Positions 50,931 to 59,542 of a stretch of 64,000 nt of DNA are shown here, in pieces. Position 1 is the first letter of the stretch. Each line of letters starts with the position of its first letter. The DNA comes from an uncultured Mycoplasmatota bacterium. Its GTDB lineage: Bacteria; Bacillota_I; Bacilli_A; RF39; UBA660. The stretch spans positions 121,602-185,601 of the forward strand of contig URZY01000003.1 of the NCBI GenBank assembly GCA_900552495.1. The letters are read 5' to 3'. The translations under genes were made by a program, and so were the position numbers. Below the pieces are notes generated by a model. The model did no database searches, was not told the DNA's origin, and was given only the letters and a program-made list of their open reading frames with translations.

Positions 50931-53245
50931 TAAACAACCACCTCATTAAATATTTTTTCTAGACTTTCAAAGCGCTTTCTTTGAATTTCTTTGTAATCTA
51001 TTTGTTTCATTTTTCCTTTACTTTTAAGAATTTTTTTAACTTCAGAGACCATCTTTTTTTCGTCCTTCGAAACGATAAAGGCGAAGTCTTTGCCAATATT
51101 CATTTGTGAATCACTTACATCAACGGTACCAATTATTTCTTTATTTAAAATAATTGCTTCTTGATAGATTAGGGCAAAACCTTCATAATCAGATGTTAAA
51201 ATGACATAGTCAGCTTTAGCTATATATGGATATGGATTTTTTTGCATTCCGAAGAAAGTTATGTTATTTCCTAGGTTATACTTTTTTACTAAATCCTCAT
51301 ACATTTTTCTATCGGGACCATCACCTACTATCCATAAGGCAAGATTATCAATCTCTTTTACTAGGTTGATAGCACGGGAAACTTTTTTAGAATGATCTTC
51401 TAGACGTCCAACAAAAACTAAAAGCTTCTTTCCACGTGGTTTCTTAGCAGCAATTTTTTCTTGGCTCTTTTTTAGGATAACATCAACTTCAGCAAATGTT
51501 GCATAAACTTCACATTTATCTTTCAAATGTTTATATCGCTTGATAAAATTGGCTTTAGCTTCATTTGTGACAAAAATAATTTTGTGGTAGTCTTCTATTT
51601 TACGGGTATTAAAGAATTTGTAAAATTCGTTTTCATCTTTATATAACAAAGTATAATCACTGTGGATAAAGAAGGAGGTGTTATTAGAGGCAATCTTGGC
51701 CAATTTGTTGCAACTGAAACTATAAGTGGCATAACAAGAACTGCTATCAAACTTTTTATAATTAAAGATTGTAAAAAGCAATTTTCGACAAAAATTTATA
51801 ATTTTCCGTAAAATAAGATTTGGATTAGTTGATACTTTTACTTCTTTTAAATGCACATTTTTATTTACGTTAGAAAGAAGAATACCTTCTTTTTTCTCTA
51901 ATACAACTGTAATATTATATTTATGGTAATCAAACTGATTTAATAAACTAATAAGCGATGTCTCTATTCCTCCCATTTCAAAATTAACGGTTGTAAATAA
52001 TAAATCTTTTTTTCTTCGCGGCTGGAGTTCTAATATTAAGAAAATAGCGATAAGACTTACTGCTGGCGAGGTTATAATATGGCCTGTTAAAAGAGCAAGG
52101 ATAATTATTAAAAAGACACTGACTTTTAACATGTAATTTTTAAAACTTTTTTGATTTTGGTCTTTCATAATTTGGTAAAGAATTAAACCATAAATTGAGA
52201 ATATTAATGTAAAACCAATAATTCCATGACTATATAAAATATCAAAGTAATCCATTTCGATTAGCTTGGTTGCTTCGCTATTTTCTGTATACCCTATTCC
52301 AAAGAGATTTTCATAAAGTGAAGCATCAGCATAAAGCAAGGCTTTATTTTCTAGAAAGGTTAATCGCTGACTAAAAATAAAATGATCAATTAAAGACTTA
52401 TCTTTTATAACATCAACAATGCTATCAACTTCTAAATAGTCTAGATGTATTTTAATATTTTTATAAAATGTAGTTTTAGGAATAATTAGAAGTAAACTAG
52501 CGAAAGCAAAGATACTAATTAGTAATGTATAAATGATTTTTTTATACACTTTTTGACGTAACCAAATTACTAAATAATAAAGAATGGCTAGACTAGCGGT
52601 TATTAGTAGTGATAACAATGGTGTTTTAGTACCAATTGAAAGGATTACAATTAGGTAGATTAAAATAAATGAAATTTTTAAAACTTTATTTTTTAATTCT
52701 TTAACAATGATAAACATAAGTGGCGTAAGTAACGAAATGATGGCACTTATCTCATTTGCAGCATTAAAGAAACCAAGATTACCAGATTTGGCAATTTCAT
52801 AACTTTCAAAGCCTATTCCTAGCATGTTTGGAATAAGTATTAATAATAGGTATATCAAAAGAGTCGCAAATAAGGTCATAATACTTATCCTAAATTCTTC
52901 TCGTAAATTATAAAGAGATAATAAAATTACTGGGAAATAAAGTACTTTTAAAAGACCTTGAAGTTCAGTAAAAAGACCGCCATTTTTATAAAAAACTATA
53001 CCCACCAGATATAAAATACTATAAGCTAAAAGGCTTAAATAAACAGCTAGAGATGACTTTTTCTTATAAACAACGACTGTTGTATAAATAATGAAAGCTA
53101 AAAATAACATTCTTATAATTATTCCAACAGTAATGTGAATGCTTAATAAATTAATACATAAGCCAGTCAATAGATCTAAAAGGGGTTGAAGCAAAATAAA
53201 AACACTAATTATTTTGTCAAAATTTTCTTTTATAAATTTATTCAT
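50930..53245 (-). CDS. Wzy-like polymerase fused to a GT4 glycosyltransferase
   Basis: A 771-residue fusion. Residues 1-405 hold about eleven membrane helices in the O-antigen ligase/polymerase pattern, with the long external loop around 270-345 (YKNIKIHLDYLEVDSIVDVIKDKSLIDHFIFSQRLTFLENKALLYADASLYENLFGIGYTEN), as in Wzy/WaaL. From about 412 a complete GT-B begins (LLFTTVNFEMGGIETSLISLLNQF) with LLVFVGRLEDHSKKVSRAINLVKEI and the GT4 site DYEGFALIYQEAIILNKEIIGTVDV. The frame is continuous through the linker QPRRKKD, so the fusion is real in this sequence. It would polymerise outside and glycosylate inside the membrane. First gene of the operon. Confidence 0.88.
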   Translation of the reverse strand: MNKFIKENFDKIISVFILLQPLLDLLTGLCINLLSIHITVGIIIRMLFLAFIIYTTVVVYKKKSSLAVYLSLLAYSILYLVGIVFYKNGGLFTELQGLLKVLYFPVILLSLYNLREEFRISIMTLFATLLIYLLLILIPNMLGIGFESYEIAKSGNLGFFNAANEISAIISLLTPLMFIIVKELKNKVLKISFILIYLIVILSIGTKTPLLSLLITASLAILYYLVIWLRQKVYKKIIYTLLISIFAFASLLLIIPKTTFYKNIKIHLDYLEVDSIVDVIKDKSLIDHFIFSQRLTFLENKALLYADASLYENLFGIGYTENSEATKLIEMDYFDILYSHGIIGFTLIFSIYGLILYQIMKDQNQKSFKNYMLKVSVFLIIILALLTGHIITSPAVSLIAIFLILELQPRRKKDLLFTTVNFEMGGIETSLISLLNQFDYHKYNITVVLEKKEGILLSNVNKNVHLKEVKVSTNPNLILRKIINFCRKLLFTIFNYKKFDSSSCYATYSFSCNKLAKIASNNTSFFIHSDYTLLYKDENEFYKFFNTRKIEDYHKIIFVTNEAKANFIKRYKHLKDKCEVYATFAEVDVILKKSQEKIAAKKPRGKKLLVFVGRLEDHSKKVSRAINLVKEIDNLALWIVGDGPDRKMYEDLVKKYNLGNNITFFGMQKNPYPYIAKADYVILTSDYEGFALIYQEAIILNKEIIGTVDVSDSQMNIGKDFAFIVSKDEKKMVSEVKKILKSKGKMKQIDYKEIQRKRFESLEKIFNEVVV

Positions 53246-53276
53246 TTTACCACCCTACTTACATTTTCTTGAATTT

Positions 53277-53285
53277 ATTGTATCA
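53277..53285 (-). promoter_or_regulatory. TG-extended -10 promoter of the polymerase operon
   Basis: TGATACAAT on the minus strand, about 32 bases before ATG 53245. Confidence 0.5.
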
Positions 53286-53317
53286 TAAGTTTAACTACTT
53301 TTCATTAGAAATGGTAA

Positions 53318-53342
53318 TATTTGTTTATTTACTATTTGTTTA
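53318..53342. repeat. Direct repeat TATTTGTTTA x2 between divergent operons
   Basis: The perfect 10-mer TATTTGTTTA occurs at 53318-53327 and 53333-53342, 15 bases start to start, in the 184-base gap between the polymerase operon and the PASTA gene. It could bind a regulator or the DnaA/RNA-polymerase region; in AT-rich DNA chance is also possible. The plus-strand -10 TATAAT of the PASTA gene follows at 53397-53402. Confidence 0.35.
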
Positions 53343-53429
53343 CAATAATAGACGGCTTTAGAAATAGTAGTTGTTTAAAAATGTCGCAATATATTATATA
53401 ATGATATATATAATAATGGAGGTATAGTA

Positions 53430-55475
53430 ATGAGTAAGAAAAAATCAAATCATAATAGTACTAAAAATATTACTGAAAAAGCAAATGAAAAGTCAGTTGA
53501 TGATAAAGAACTAGTTAAAATAGAAGCTAATAAAAAAGAAAGCGAACAAGAAAAGGATACAGTTATTCACGAAGATAAATCTTTTGAGAATCTATTTGAG
53601 AAGGAAATGAATGAAAAGAAAGAAAAAGATAAAGTTTTAAGAGAAAAATATCGTGAGGAGAAGATAGCTTTGAAAGAAAAGCAAAGGAATAAACATCCAT
53701 TTGTTCATACTTTTTTAATTTTAGTTTTACTTACTAGTCTTGCTTATTTTATTGTTAGTTTATTCTATACAGAAACTAATGCTATTACGACGTTGATTAA
53801 TAGTTTATTATTAATGCTTTTTACAATAGTTTTTGTTTCCGTTGCAATTACGACTAATAGAAAAAATAAGAATGGTTTTTTATTTAGTTCATTCATACTA
53901 TTAGGGTATTTTGTTTTCGGAATATTAATGACTTTTGGAATCATAAGTTTCCCAAGCTTAGAGGTAGCAAACTTCAGTGGAAAAGAATTAACAGAAGTTG
54001 TTAAATGGAGTGAAAAAAATAAGGTAAACGTGGTGCAAGATTATGAGTATAGTGATATGATTCCAGAATATCACATTATTAACCAAGATGTAGCGCCAGG
54101 AACAAAGATAAAAGATATTTCTGAATTGACCGTTGCTGTTAGCGAGGGACCAAATCCTGGAAAAGAAATTGCTGTTCCAAATATGGTTACTTGGGAAAGC
54201 GACCGTGTTTTAGAATTTATAAAAGAAAATCATCTATCAAATGTTCATGTTGATTTTATTGAATCAGCCAAAAAAGTCGATACGGTTATTGAACAAAGTA
54301 AAAGTGGAAATATGCGAAGAGATGAAGAATTAAAATTAATTTTCTCATATGGGGAAGAATTAACCTTTAGTGAAGTTAAACTTAGAGATTTAACTAATAT
54401 GAGTAAATTTGAGGCAATGTTTTATTTAAAACAAAATCATTTAAATTATGAATTTAAAGAAGTTTTCTCTAGTAAAGTTAAAAAAGGTTTGGTTGTTAAA
54501 CAAAGTATTGAAGCTGGAAAGATGGTTAAAGTTGATGGTGAAAAAATTATTATTTCCATTAGTAAAGGACCAGAAATTAAGGTTCCGGATTTAACTAGCA
54601 TGTCAATGACAGAAGTGACCGAATGGGTTATTAAAAATAAATTGAAATTAGAATTTACTGACAAATATGATGATACAGTAAAAGAAAATGATATTATTAG
54701 TGCTAACTACAAAAAGGGTGACAAAGTTGCTCAAGGAGATAAAATTGAAATTGTAATTTCTCTTGGTAAACTAAAGATGGAGAAATTTGATGATTTAAAT
54801 CAGTTTAGAGAATGGGCAGAAAAATATGGAATTAAGTATGAGGAACAACATGAATTTAGTGATAGTGTTAAAGCTGGGGAAGTAATTAGTTATTCATACA
54901 AAGATGGAGAGACAATAAAAAATAATGATACTATTATTGTTGTTATTTCTGATGGTAAAGAAGCTACTATTCCAAATGTTGTTGGTTCAACTAAAGCTCA
55001 AGCCACTTCAAAATTAAAAAGTGCAGGCTTTGGCTATAATTTTGTATATGCTTGTAGTAATAGTGTTGCTTCAGGAAAAGTAATTAGACAATCTTTAAAA
55101 GCTGGTTCTAAGGCATCTGAAGGAGCTACAGTTACGGTTACATTAAGTACTGGCAAATGCTCTTCAGGAAGTAATTCTAATAGTTCAAGTGGAGGGGGAA
55201 ATTCTAGTGGTAATTCTGGAGGTAGTTCTGGTGGTTCCACTACTCCATCCTGTGATAGAACAAAAGGTGCTAAATTCTATGCAGGGACTGGTAATACTGG
55301 AGAACAAGCTTTAGCTTCAACAAAAGCTCAAAATCCAGGATTTACGATTAATGTCAATTGGGTAAGTAGCTGTCCAAATGGTTCAACTACAAGTGGAAGT
55401 ATTTGTAATAGTCCAACGTATGATTCTAAATGGCTTTCATACTGTGATACAATCACATTAAATATTATTAAATAA
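53430..55475 (+). CDS. Multi-pass membrane protein with six PASTA domains, no kinase
   Basis: A 681-residue protein. Residues 1-88 are cytosolic, highly charged coiled coil (KESEQEKDTVIHEDKSFENLFEKEMNEKKEKDKVLREKY). Three membrane helices lie at about 90-178. Six PASTA repeats follow at about 180-575 (the last starts IPNVVGSTKAQATSKLKSAGF). A Ser/Gly linker precedes a Cys-containing C-terminal domain (CDRTKGAKFYAGTGNTGEQALAS...SSCPNG...CNSPTYDSKWLSYC). PASTA domains sense muropeptides or lipid II, usually at the end of PrkC kinases or penicillin-binding proteins; here neither catalytic domain exists. Monocistronic. SD GGAGGT. Confidence 0.9.
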   Translation: MSKKKSNHNSTKNITEKANEKSVDDKELVKIEANKKESEQEKDTVIHEDKSFENLFEKEMNEKKEKDKVLREKYREEKIALKEKQRNKHPFVHTFLILVLLTSLAYFIVSLFYTETNAITTLINSLLLMLFTIVFVSVAITTNRKNKNGFLFSSFILLGYFVFGILMTFGIISFPSLEVANFSGKELTEVVKWSEKNKVNVVQDYEYSDMIPEYHIINQDVAPGTKIKDISELTVAVSEGPNPGKEIAVPNMVTWESDRVLEFIKENHLSNVHVDFIESAKKVDTVIEQSKSGNMRRDEELKLIFSYGEELTFSEVKLRDLTNMSKFEAMFYLKQNHLNYEFKEVFSSKVKKGLVVKQSIEAGKMVKVDGEKIIISISKGPEIKVPDLTSMSMTEVTEWVIKNKLKLEFTDKYDDTVKENDIISANYKKGDKVAQGDKIEIVISLGKLKMEKFDDLNQFREWAEKYGIKYEEQHEFSDSVKAGEVISYSYKDGETIKNNDTIIVVISDGKEATIPNVVGSTKAQATSKLKSAGFGYNFVYACSNSVASGKVIRQSLKAGSKASEGATVTVTLSTGKCSSGSNSNSSSGGGNSSGNSGGSSGGSTTPSCDRTKGAKFYAGTGNTGEQALASTKAQNPGFTINVNWVSSCPNGSTTSGSICNSPTYDSKWLSYCDTITLNIIK

Positions 55476-55483
55476 TTAAAAGG

Positions 55484-55509
55484 AACGACTTGCGACAAGT
55501 CGTTTTTTT
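55484..55509 (+). terminator. Terminator of the PASTA gene
   Basis: A 9-bp perfect stem AACGACTTG/CAAGTCGTT with a 3-base loop and a T7 run. Confidence 0.92.
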
Positions 55510-55539
55510 ATGGTTAATTTGAAAGAATTTATTACAAAT

Positions 55540-55568
55540 TAAAAGATAGCTTATTTTTTAAGCTACCT
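55540..55568 (-). terminator. Terminator of the GH73 protein gene
   Basis: A 10-bp stem with one G-U (55544-55553, 55559-55568), a 5-base loop and TTTTAATTT on the minus strand, overlapping the stop at 55558. Confidence 0.8.
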
Positions 55569-58500
55569 TTAATTCTATTATATTACCTACCTTAGTATTT
55601 AAATTAAACTGATAGTTTTTACCAGCAATAGTTGCTTTTTTATCGCTTAAGCTTCTTCCCAAATTATCTGTAAACTCAGAATAATCTGTTAAATTAGCTG
55701 TTGTAGTAATATAAAGTCTATATTCCCCTTTAGGAATATTACTTATATCAATTGTCGCATCATACCAAGCTCTTGTCTTGTCTAGATTATCACTTACTGG
55801 TAATGCTACATTATATAAACCATTAGTTATGCTTCCTAAATCATACTCATAGGTTTCATATGTATCTTTGTTTTCAAAAATAATCTTTCTTGTAACCTCT
55901 TTATCTTTAGCTAAGTTCATTCCATAGGAGTATGTTGCTCCCATTAAATGTAATTTATCATCAACAAATTCAAGGCTTCTCCAAACATCATATTGATTAT
56001 AATAACTATCTACGGTTTTAATAGATAAATCTTTATTTCGTACATATAAAGTTACTGCACTTGTTCGATCACTATAGTTATTTTTTATATTGACACTTTT
56101 TTCTTTACCAACAAAACCGGTTATTTCAGTCTTATATAACTTATTGTTTACTAGAGCTTTTGAGTAGTATTTATCACTTTCAGCTTTTATTTCCATAGTA
56201 TAGTTACCAATTGGTAATTTATCTATATCAATATTTGCTTTAAACCATGCATGTGTATAAGTATTTCCGTCTGGAGAAAAGATAGGTCGATCTATACCTG
56301 TTAAATCTGTTATTCTTGTTGCTGCTTGCTCATAGGTCTTTGAGGAATCATTTGTATCAGTGAATATTACTTTATAAGAAATGTTTTCCATTAAAGTATT
56401 ATTCATTCCATTAATAGTTAAATAGCCTCTTAATTCTAAGTTATTATCCACTTTATTAAGATAATCAAAATAGAAGGTGCCCTCTTTTTCCTCTTTATCG
56501 CTTACTGTTACTTTGATGGTTTTAGTTGTTGTTTTATTATTAGAATCTGTTACTTCATAAGTTACTTCATAAATTCCGACTGTATCAATTTTTACGGTGT
56601 TTTTAGTTACCTTTATACTATCAGTAAGATCTTGACCAGTATAATCAGTCGCGGTTACACCGGCTTTTTCATCAAACTTGGAATTAATAGTTATTGTTTT
56701 ATCAGAGGCATTAATTACTGGTGGTTCCGCTTCTAATACTGTTAAAGTGATTGTTTTTTCAACTTTATGACCAAATGAATCTTTTACAGAATAAGTAATT
56801 GGATAAGTACCTGGCTCGGTGTAAATTACTTTTGAATCATCAACAGTAATTTCTGTTATTGAACCATCTTCTTTATCAGTAGCGCTAACATTATCCAAAA
56901 GATTTGGCTTTTCATCACCCAAACGCATTTGGATATCGTGAGCGTTAATTATAGGTTCTTCATCCTTTATAACCGTTACCTTTATTGTCTTAGTAACAGT
57001 TACATTATCTTTGTCTGTTACTTCATAAGTTACTTCATAAATACCAGCAATACTATTATTAACGGTATTTTTTATAACTTTGATTTCTTTTGTTAAATCT
57101 CCATCTTCATTATCGTAAGCACTGACATCTTTCTTAGGATCAAAATCAGTTCCAGCTAGAATTTCTTTATCACTGGCTGTAATGGTTGGTGGGTTATTAC
57201 TTGATTTATATTCATACACATTTATCTTGACATCTGGTGCAGACGCTAATGTCCAACCAAACTCTAAGTTAGTACCACTTAAATCAACTGGTACACGATA
57301 CCATAAATATCCATCAACATTTTTCTCTTCTAAAATTGGTACATAATTATAATGATATAAGCCACTAATGTGAGTTGATAAAGAATCAACAGTAGTTGGA
57401 TTTATAATAGTGTATGTATTTTGACCAGATACTGTAACACTAGCTTGACCATATTTACTTGAGGTAAACTTAATTGTGTCTGCTTTGACCCAATGTTTTT
57501 GATCATATTTATAATCAGAAGTTACTAGGTAAGAGACTGGCTGCTTATCTTTATCATAAGCAGTGGCAAAAACCATAACATATCTATTTTTTAAAAGAGT
57601 TTGTCCTTTGGTACTAAGAAGTGATGGATCATAATAATACATTGTCTCTTTGGTTGATACAGCTACTTTTGGAGATAATTTCATTGACACTGGTTCGGTA
57701 TATATGTCATAAGTATAATCTTTATCTTGATAGTTTGTTACATCATTTGGAGAAATATAACCATTTACTCCTTTATTAATCTTCATAATATAGGAAGCTG
57801 GAACATATACATATCCATTCCAATTATATGGTCCAGAGGTAATTTCATTACCATTACTATCAATATTTAAATCACTAACGACTTTATACCATTTTGTACT
57901 ACCATTAACAGAGGTTCCTTCAACTTCATCGACAATTACCACAGAATTTTCTTGGCCACGATAATTGTACACTACTTTGGCAGAAGTTGATGGAGAAATT
58001 CTTGCGGCGATTGCCCCAGTTGTAATTCCTAGTTGGTAATAGTTATAATCTTGTAATGATAGTGCTTTATCCATTGAATAGTAGTTAGAGGCTGCTTTTT
58101 CTGACCAAAAGCCATCAGAAGCATACTTAACATTCATTCCACTAAATTTGCTCCCTACTTGAGAACCAAAGTAACGGTAATCAGTAGGTTTAGAATAACC
58201 ATAAGTTGCCCATTTGTTGGCAAATCCTAAAATACTTGAAGAAAATGATGCATACCAATTGGCTGATTCTGTAGGACTTGAATCAACAGCGTTCAAACCA
58301 AAACCATTATTTTTGTTAATAGCTAAATTGCTAGTACCATTTCCTGTTTCGTTTCTACTTATTCCTAATGCAAATAATGCATTGATTCCATAAACTTCTT
58401 GAGCATTATAGAAGAAAGTTCCTGAACCATATAAGCGAGAAGATTTTAAACCATCTTTGGTTAGAGCTGTCGTTCCAAAAACATCACGTTTAAAACCTAA

Positions 58501-59328
58501 ATTATTTCTAATATATTCATTAATATTGATACTAGAGTAACTAGTTCTCGTGTGACTTGGTAGGTATTGGTAATAATTATAGTATGGTTCATCCTTATTT
58601 ATTGAATTAGCGTGACTATTACCTACTTTATAGTCTTTTAGAGCGGTCTTTAAATCTTTGTAAAAATAATGACCGTCATAACTAATATATGTCCCAGGTG
58701 ATAGCATGTCCGGCTTAGGGCCAATAGTGTTTCCGGATGAACTGTTATTAACTTCTTGAATTTTTTGAGTATAATTATGTCTAATTGTCGTATCTGTCAC
58801 AGTGTAAGTATTAGTTGATTTTACCCATATTAATGGAACCAATTCTATTGTTCCAGCTTTAATCCAACCATCAAAGCCAGCTACTTTTACACGATAGACA
58901 AAAGTATTAGCGTATGATGAATAACCAGTTTCGAGAAAAAGACCATCAGTTGCTCCATAAGCCGAAGCCCCTGTTATATAACTGAATTCATTCTTTAATT
59001 GAATATCATTGTATAAATAAAAAAGTCCAGATTGGGTTGTAAAGTCGGCTAGAGCTGTGGTAGCGTCAAATATTTTAACATTACCAGGATTTCCACCAAG
59101 AACAACTAAGTTATCTCTACCATCCTTGTTCATAGCATTTTTGGCTAAATCAAAGTTATCATGACAACTTAATTTAGTTAACGTTCCATCAGCTTTGGCT
59201 TCAGCCACCTCAAAGGCACCACACAATTGTCTATTAACATAATCTTTTGAGGAATATGCATACGTTTCTTTAATATTAAAGCAAGCTGCTAAGAATAGAA
59301 TTATAAAAAATATAGACTTTTTTTTCAT
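55558..59328 (-). CDS. Large exported GH73 glucosaminidase with Ig-like domains
   Basis: A 1256-residue surface autolysin. Signal peptide at 1-24 (MKKKSIFFIILFLAACFNIKETYA). An N-terminal Cys pair region is followed by SH3/GW-like modules (about 130-195 and 430-700, e.g. GITTGAIAARISPSTSAKVVY, WYKVV, YVYVPASYIMKI). The GH73 catalytic domain (about 300-430) has NAQEVYGINALFALGISRNETGNGTSNLA with candidate acid Glu327. Three Ig-like repeats at about 710-945 (GIYEVTYEVTD x2, GTYPITYSVKD) and two C-terminal beta modules (about 950-1256) end it. No LPXTG anchor; retention is probably through the SH3-like modules. It hydrolyses GlcNAc-MurNAc bonds in division or turnover. Confidence 0.88.
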   Translation of the reverse strand: MKKKSIFFIILFLAACFNIKETYAYSSKDYVNRQLCGAFEVAEAKADGTLTKLSCHDNFDLAKNAMNKDGRDNLVVLGGNPGNVKIFDATTALADFTTQSGLFYLYNDIQLKNEFSYITGASAYGATDGLFLETGYSSYANTFVYRVKVAGFDGWIKAGTIELVPLIWVKSTNTYTVTDTTIRHNYTQKIQEVNNSSSGNTIGPKPDMLSPGTYISYDGHYFYKDLKTALKDYKVGNSHANSINKDEPYYNYYQYLPSHTRTSYSSININEYIRNNLGFKRDVFGTTALTKDGLKSSRLYGSGTFFYNAQEVYGINALFALGISRNETGNGTSNLAINKNNGFGLNAVDSSPTESANWYASFSSSILGFANKWATYGYSKPTDYRYFGSQVGSKFSGMNVKYASDGFWSEKAASNYYSMDKALSLQDYNYYQLGITTGAIAARISPSTSAKVVYNYRGQENSVVIVDEVEGTSVNGSTKWYKVVSDLNIDSNGNEITSGPYNWNGYVYVPASYIMKINKGVNGYISPNDVTNYQDKDYTYDIYTEPVSMKLSPKVAVSTKETMYYYDPSLLSTKGQTLLKNRYVMVFATAYDKDKQPVSYLVTSDYKYDQKHWVKADTIKFTSSKYGQASVTVSGQNTYTIINPTTVDSLSTHISGLYHYNYVPILEEKNVDGYLWYRVPVDLSGTNLEFGWTLASAPDVKINVYEYKSSNNPPTITASDKEILAGTDFDPKKDVSAYDNEDGDLTKEIKVIKNTVNNSIAGIYEVTYEVTDKDNVTVTKTIKVTVIKDEEPIINAHDIQMRLGDEKPNLLDNVSATDKEDGSITEITVDDSKVIYTEPGTYPITYSVKDSFGHKVEKTITLTVLEAEPPVINASDKTITINSKFDEKAGVTATDYTGQDLTDSIKVTKNTVKIDTVGIYEVTYEVTDSNNKTTTKTIKVTVSDKEEKEGTFYFDYLNKVDNNLELRGYLTINGMNNTLMENISYKVIFTDTNDSSKTYEQAATRITDLTGIDRPIFSPDGNTYTHAWFKANIDIDKLPIGNYTMEIKAESDKYYSKALVNNKLYKTEITGFVGKEKSVNIKNNYSDRTSAVTLYVRNKDLSIKTVDSYYNQYDVWRSLEFVDDKLHLMGATYSYGMNLAKDKEVTRKIIFENKDTYETYEYDLGSITNGLYNVALPVSDNLDKTRAWYDATIDISNIPKGEYRLYITTTANLTDYSEFTDNLGRSLSDKKATIAGKNYQFNLNTKVGNIIELKVA

Positions 59329-59360
59329 TGGCGCAAACCTCCATCTTATTTTCTATATAC

Positions 59361-59369
59361 ATTATAACA
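59361..59369 (-). promoter_or_regulatory. TG-extended -10 promoter of the GH73 protein gene
   Basis: TGTTATAAT on the minus strand, 33 bases before ATG 59328, whose SD is TGGAGGT. Confidence 0.6.
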
Positions 59370-59479
59370 AAAAACGACATATATTTTTCTGAAATATGGC
59401 CTTTTTTTAAATTTATTTCAAACGATTTTACATTATTTTACAAACTAATAATTTTTTAGATATAGCTTGACTCGGAGCC

Positions 59480-59508
59480 TTGAAAAATTTAGCTAAATTG
59501 AGTATAAT
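59480..59508 (+). promoter_or_regulatory. Promoter of the LCP gene with a palindrome in its spacer
   Basis: TTGAAA (59480-59485), a 17-base spacer and TATAAT (59503-59508). The spacer contains the perfect 14-bp palindrome AATTTAGCTAAATT (59486-59499), exactly where a repressor would block polymerase. Confidence 0.7.
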
Positions 59509-59542
59509 TTATTATAGGCTTTTATAGATAGGAGATATGGTT

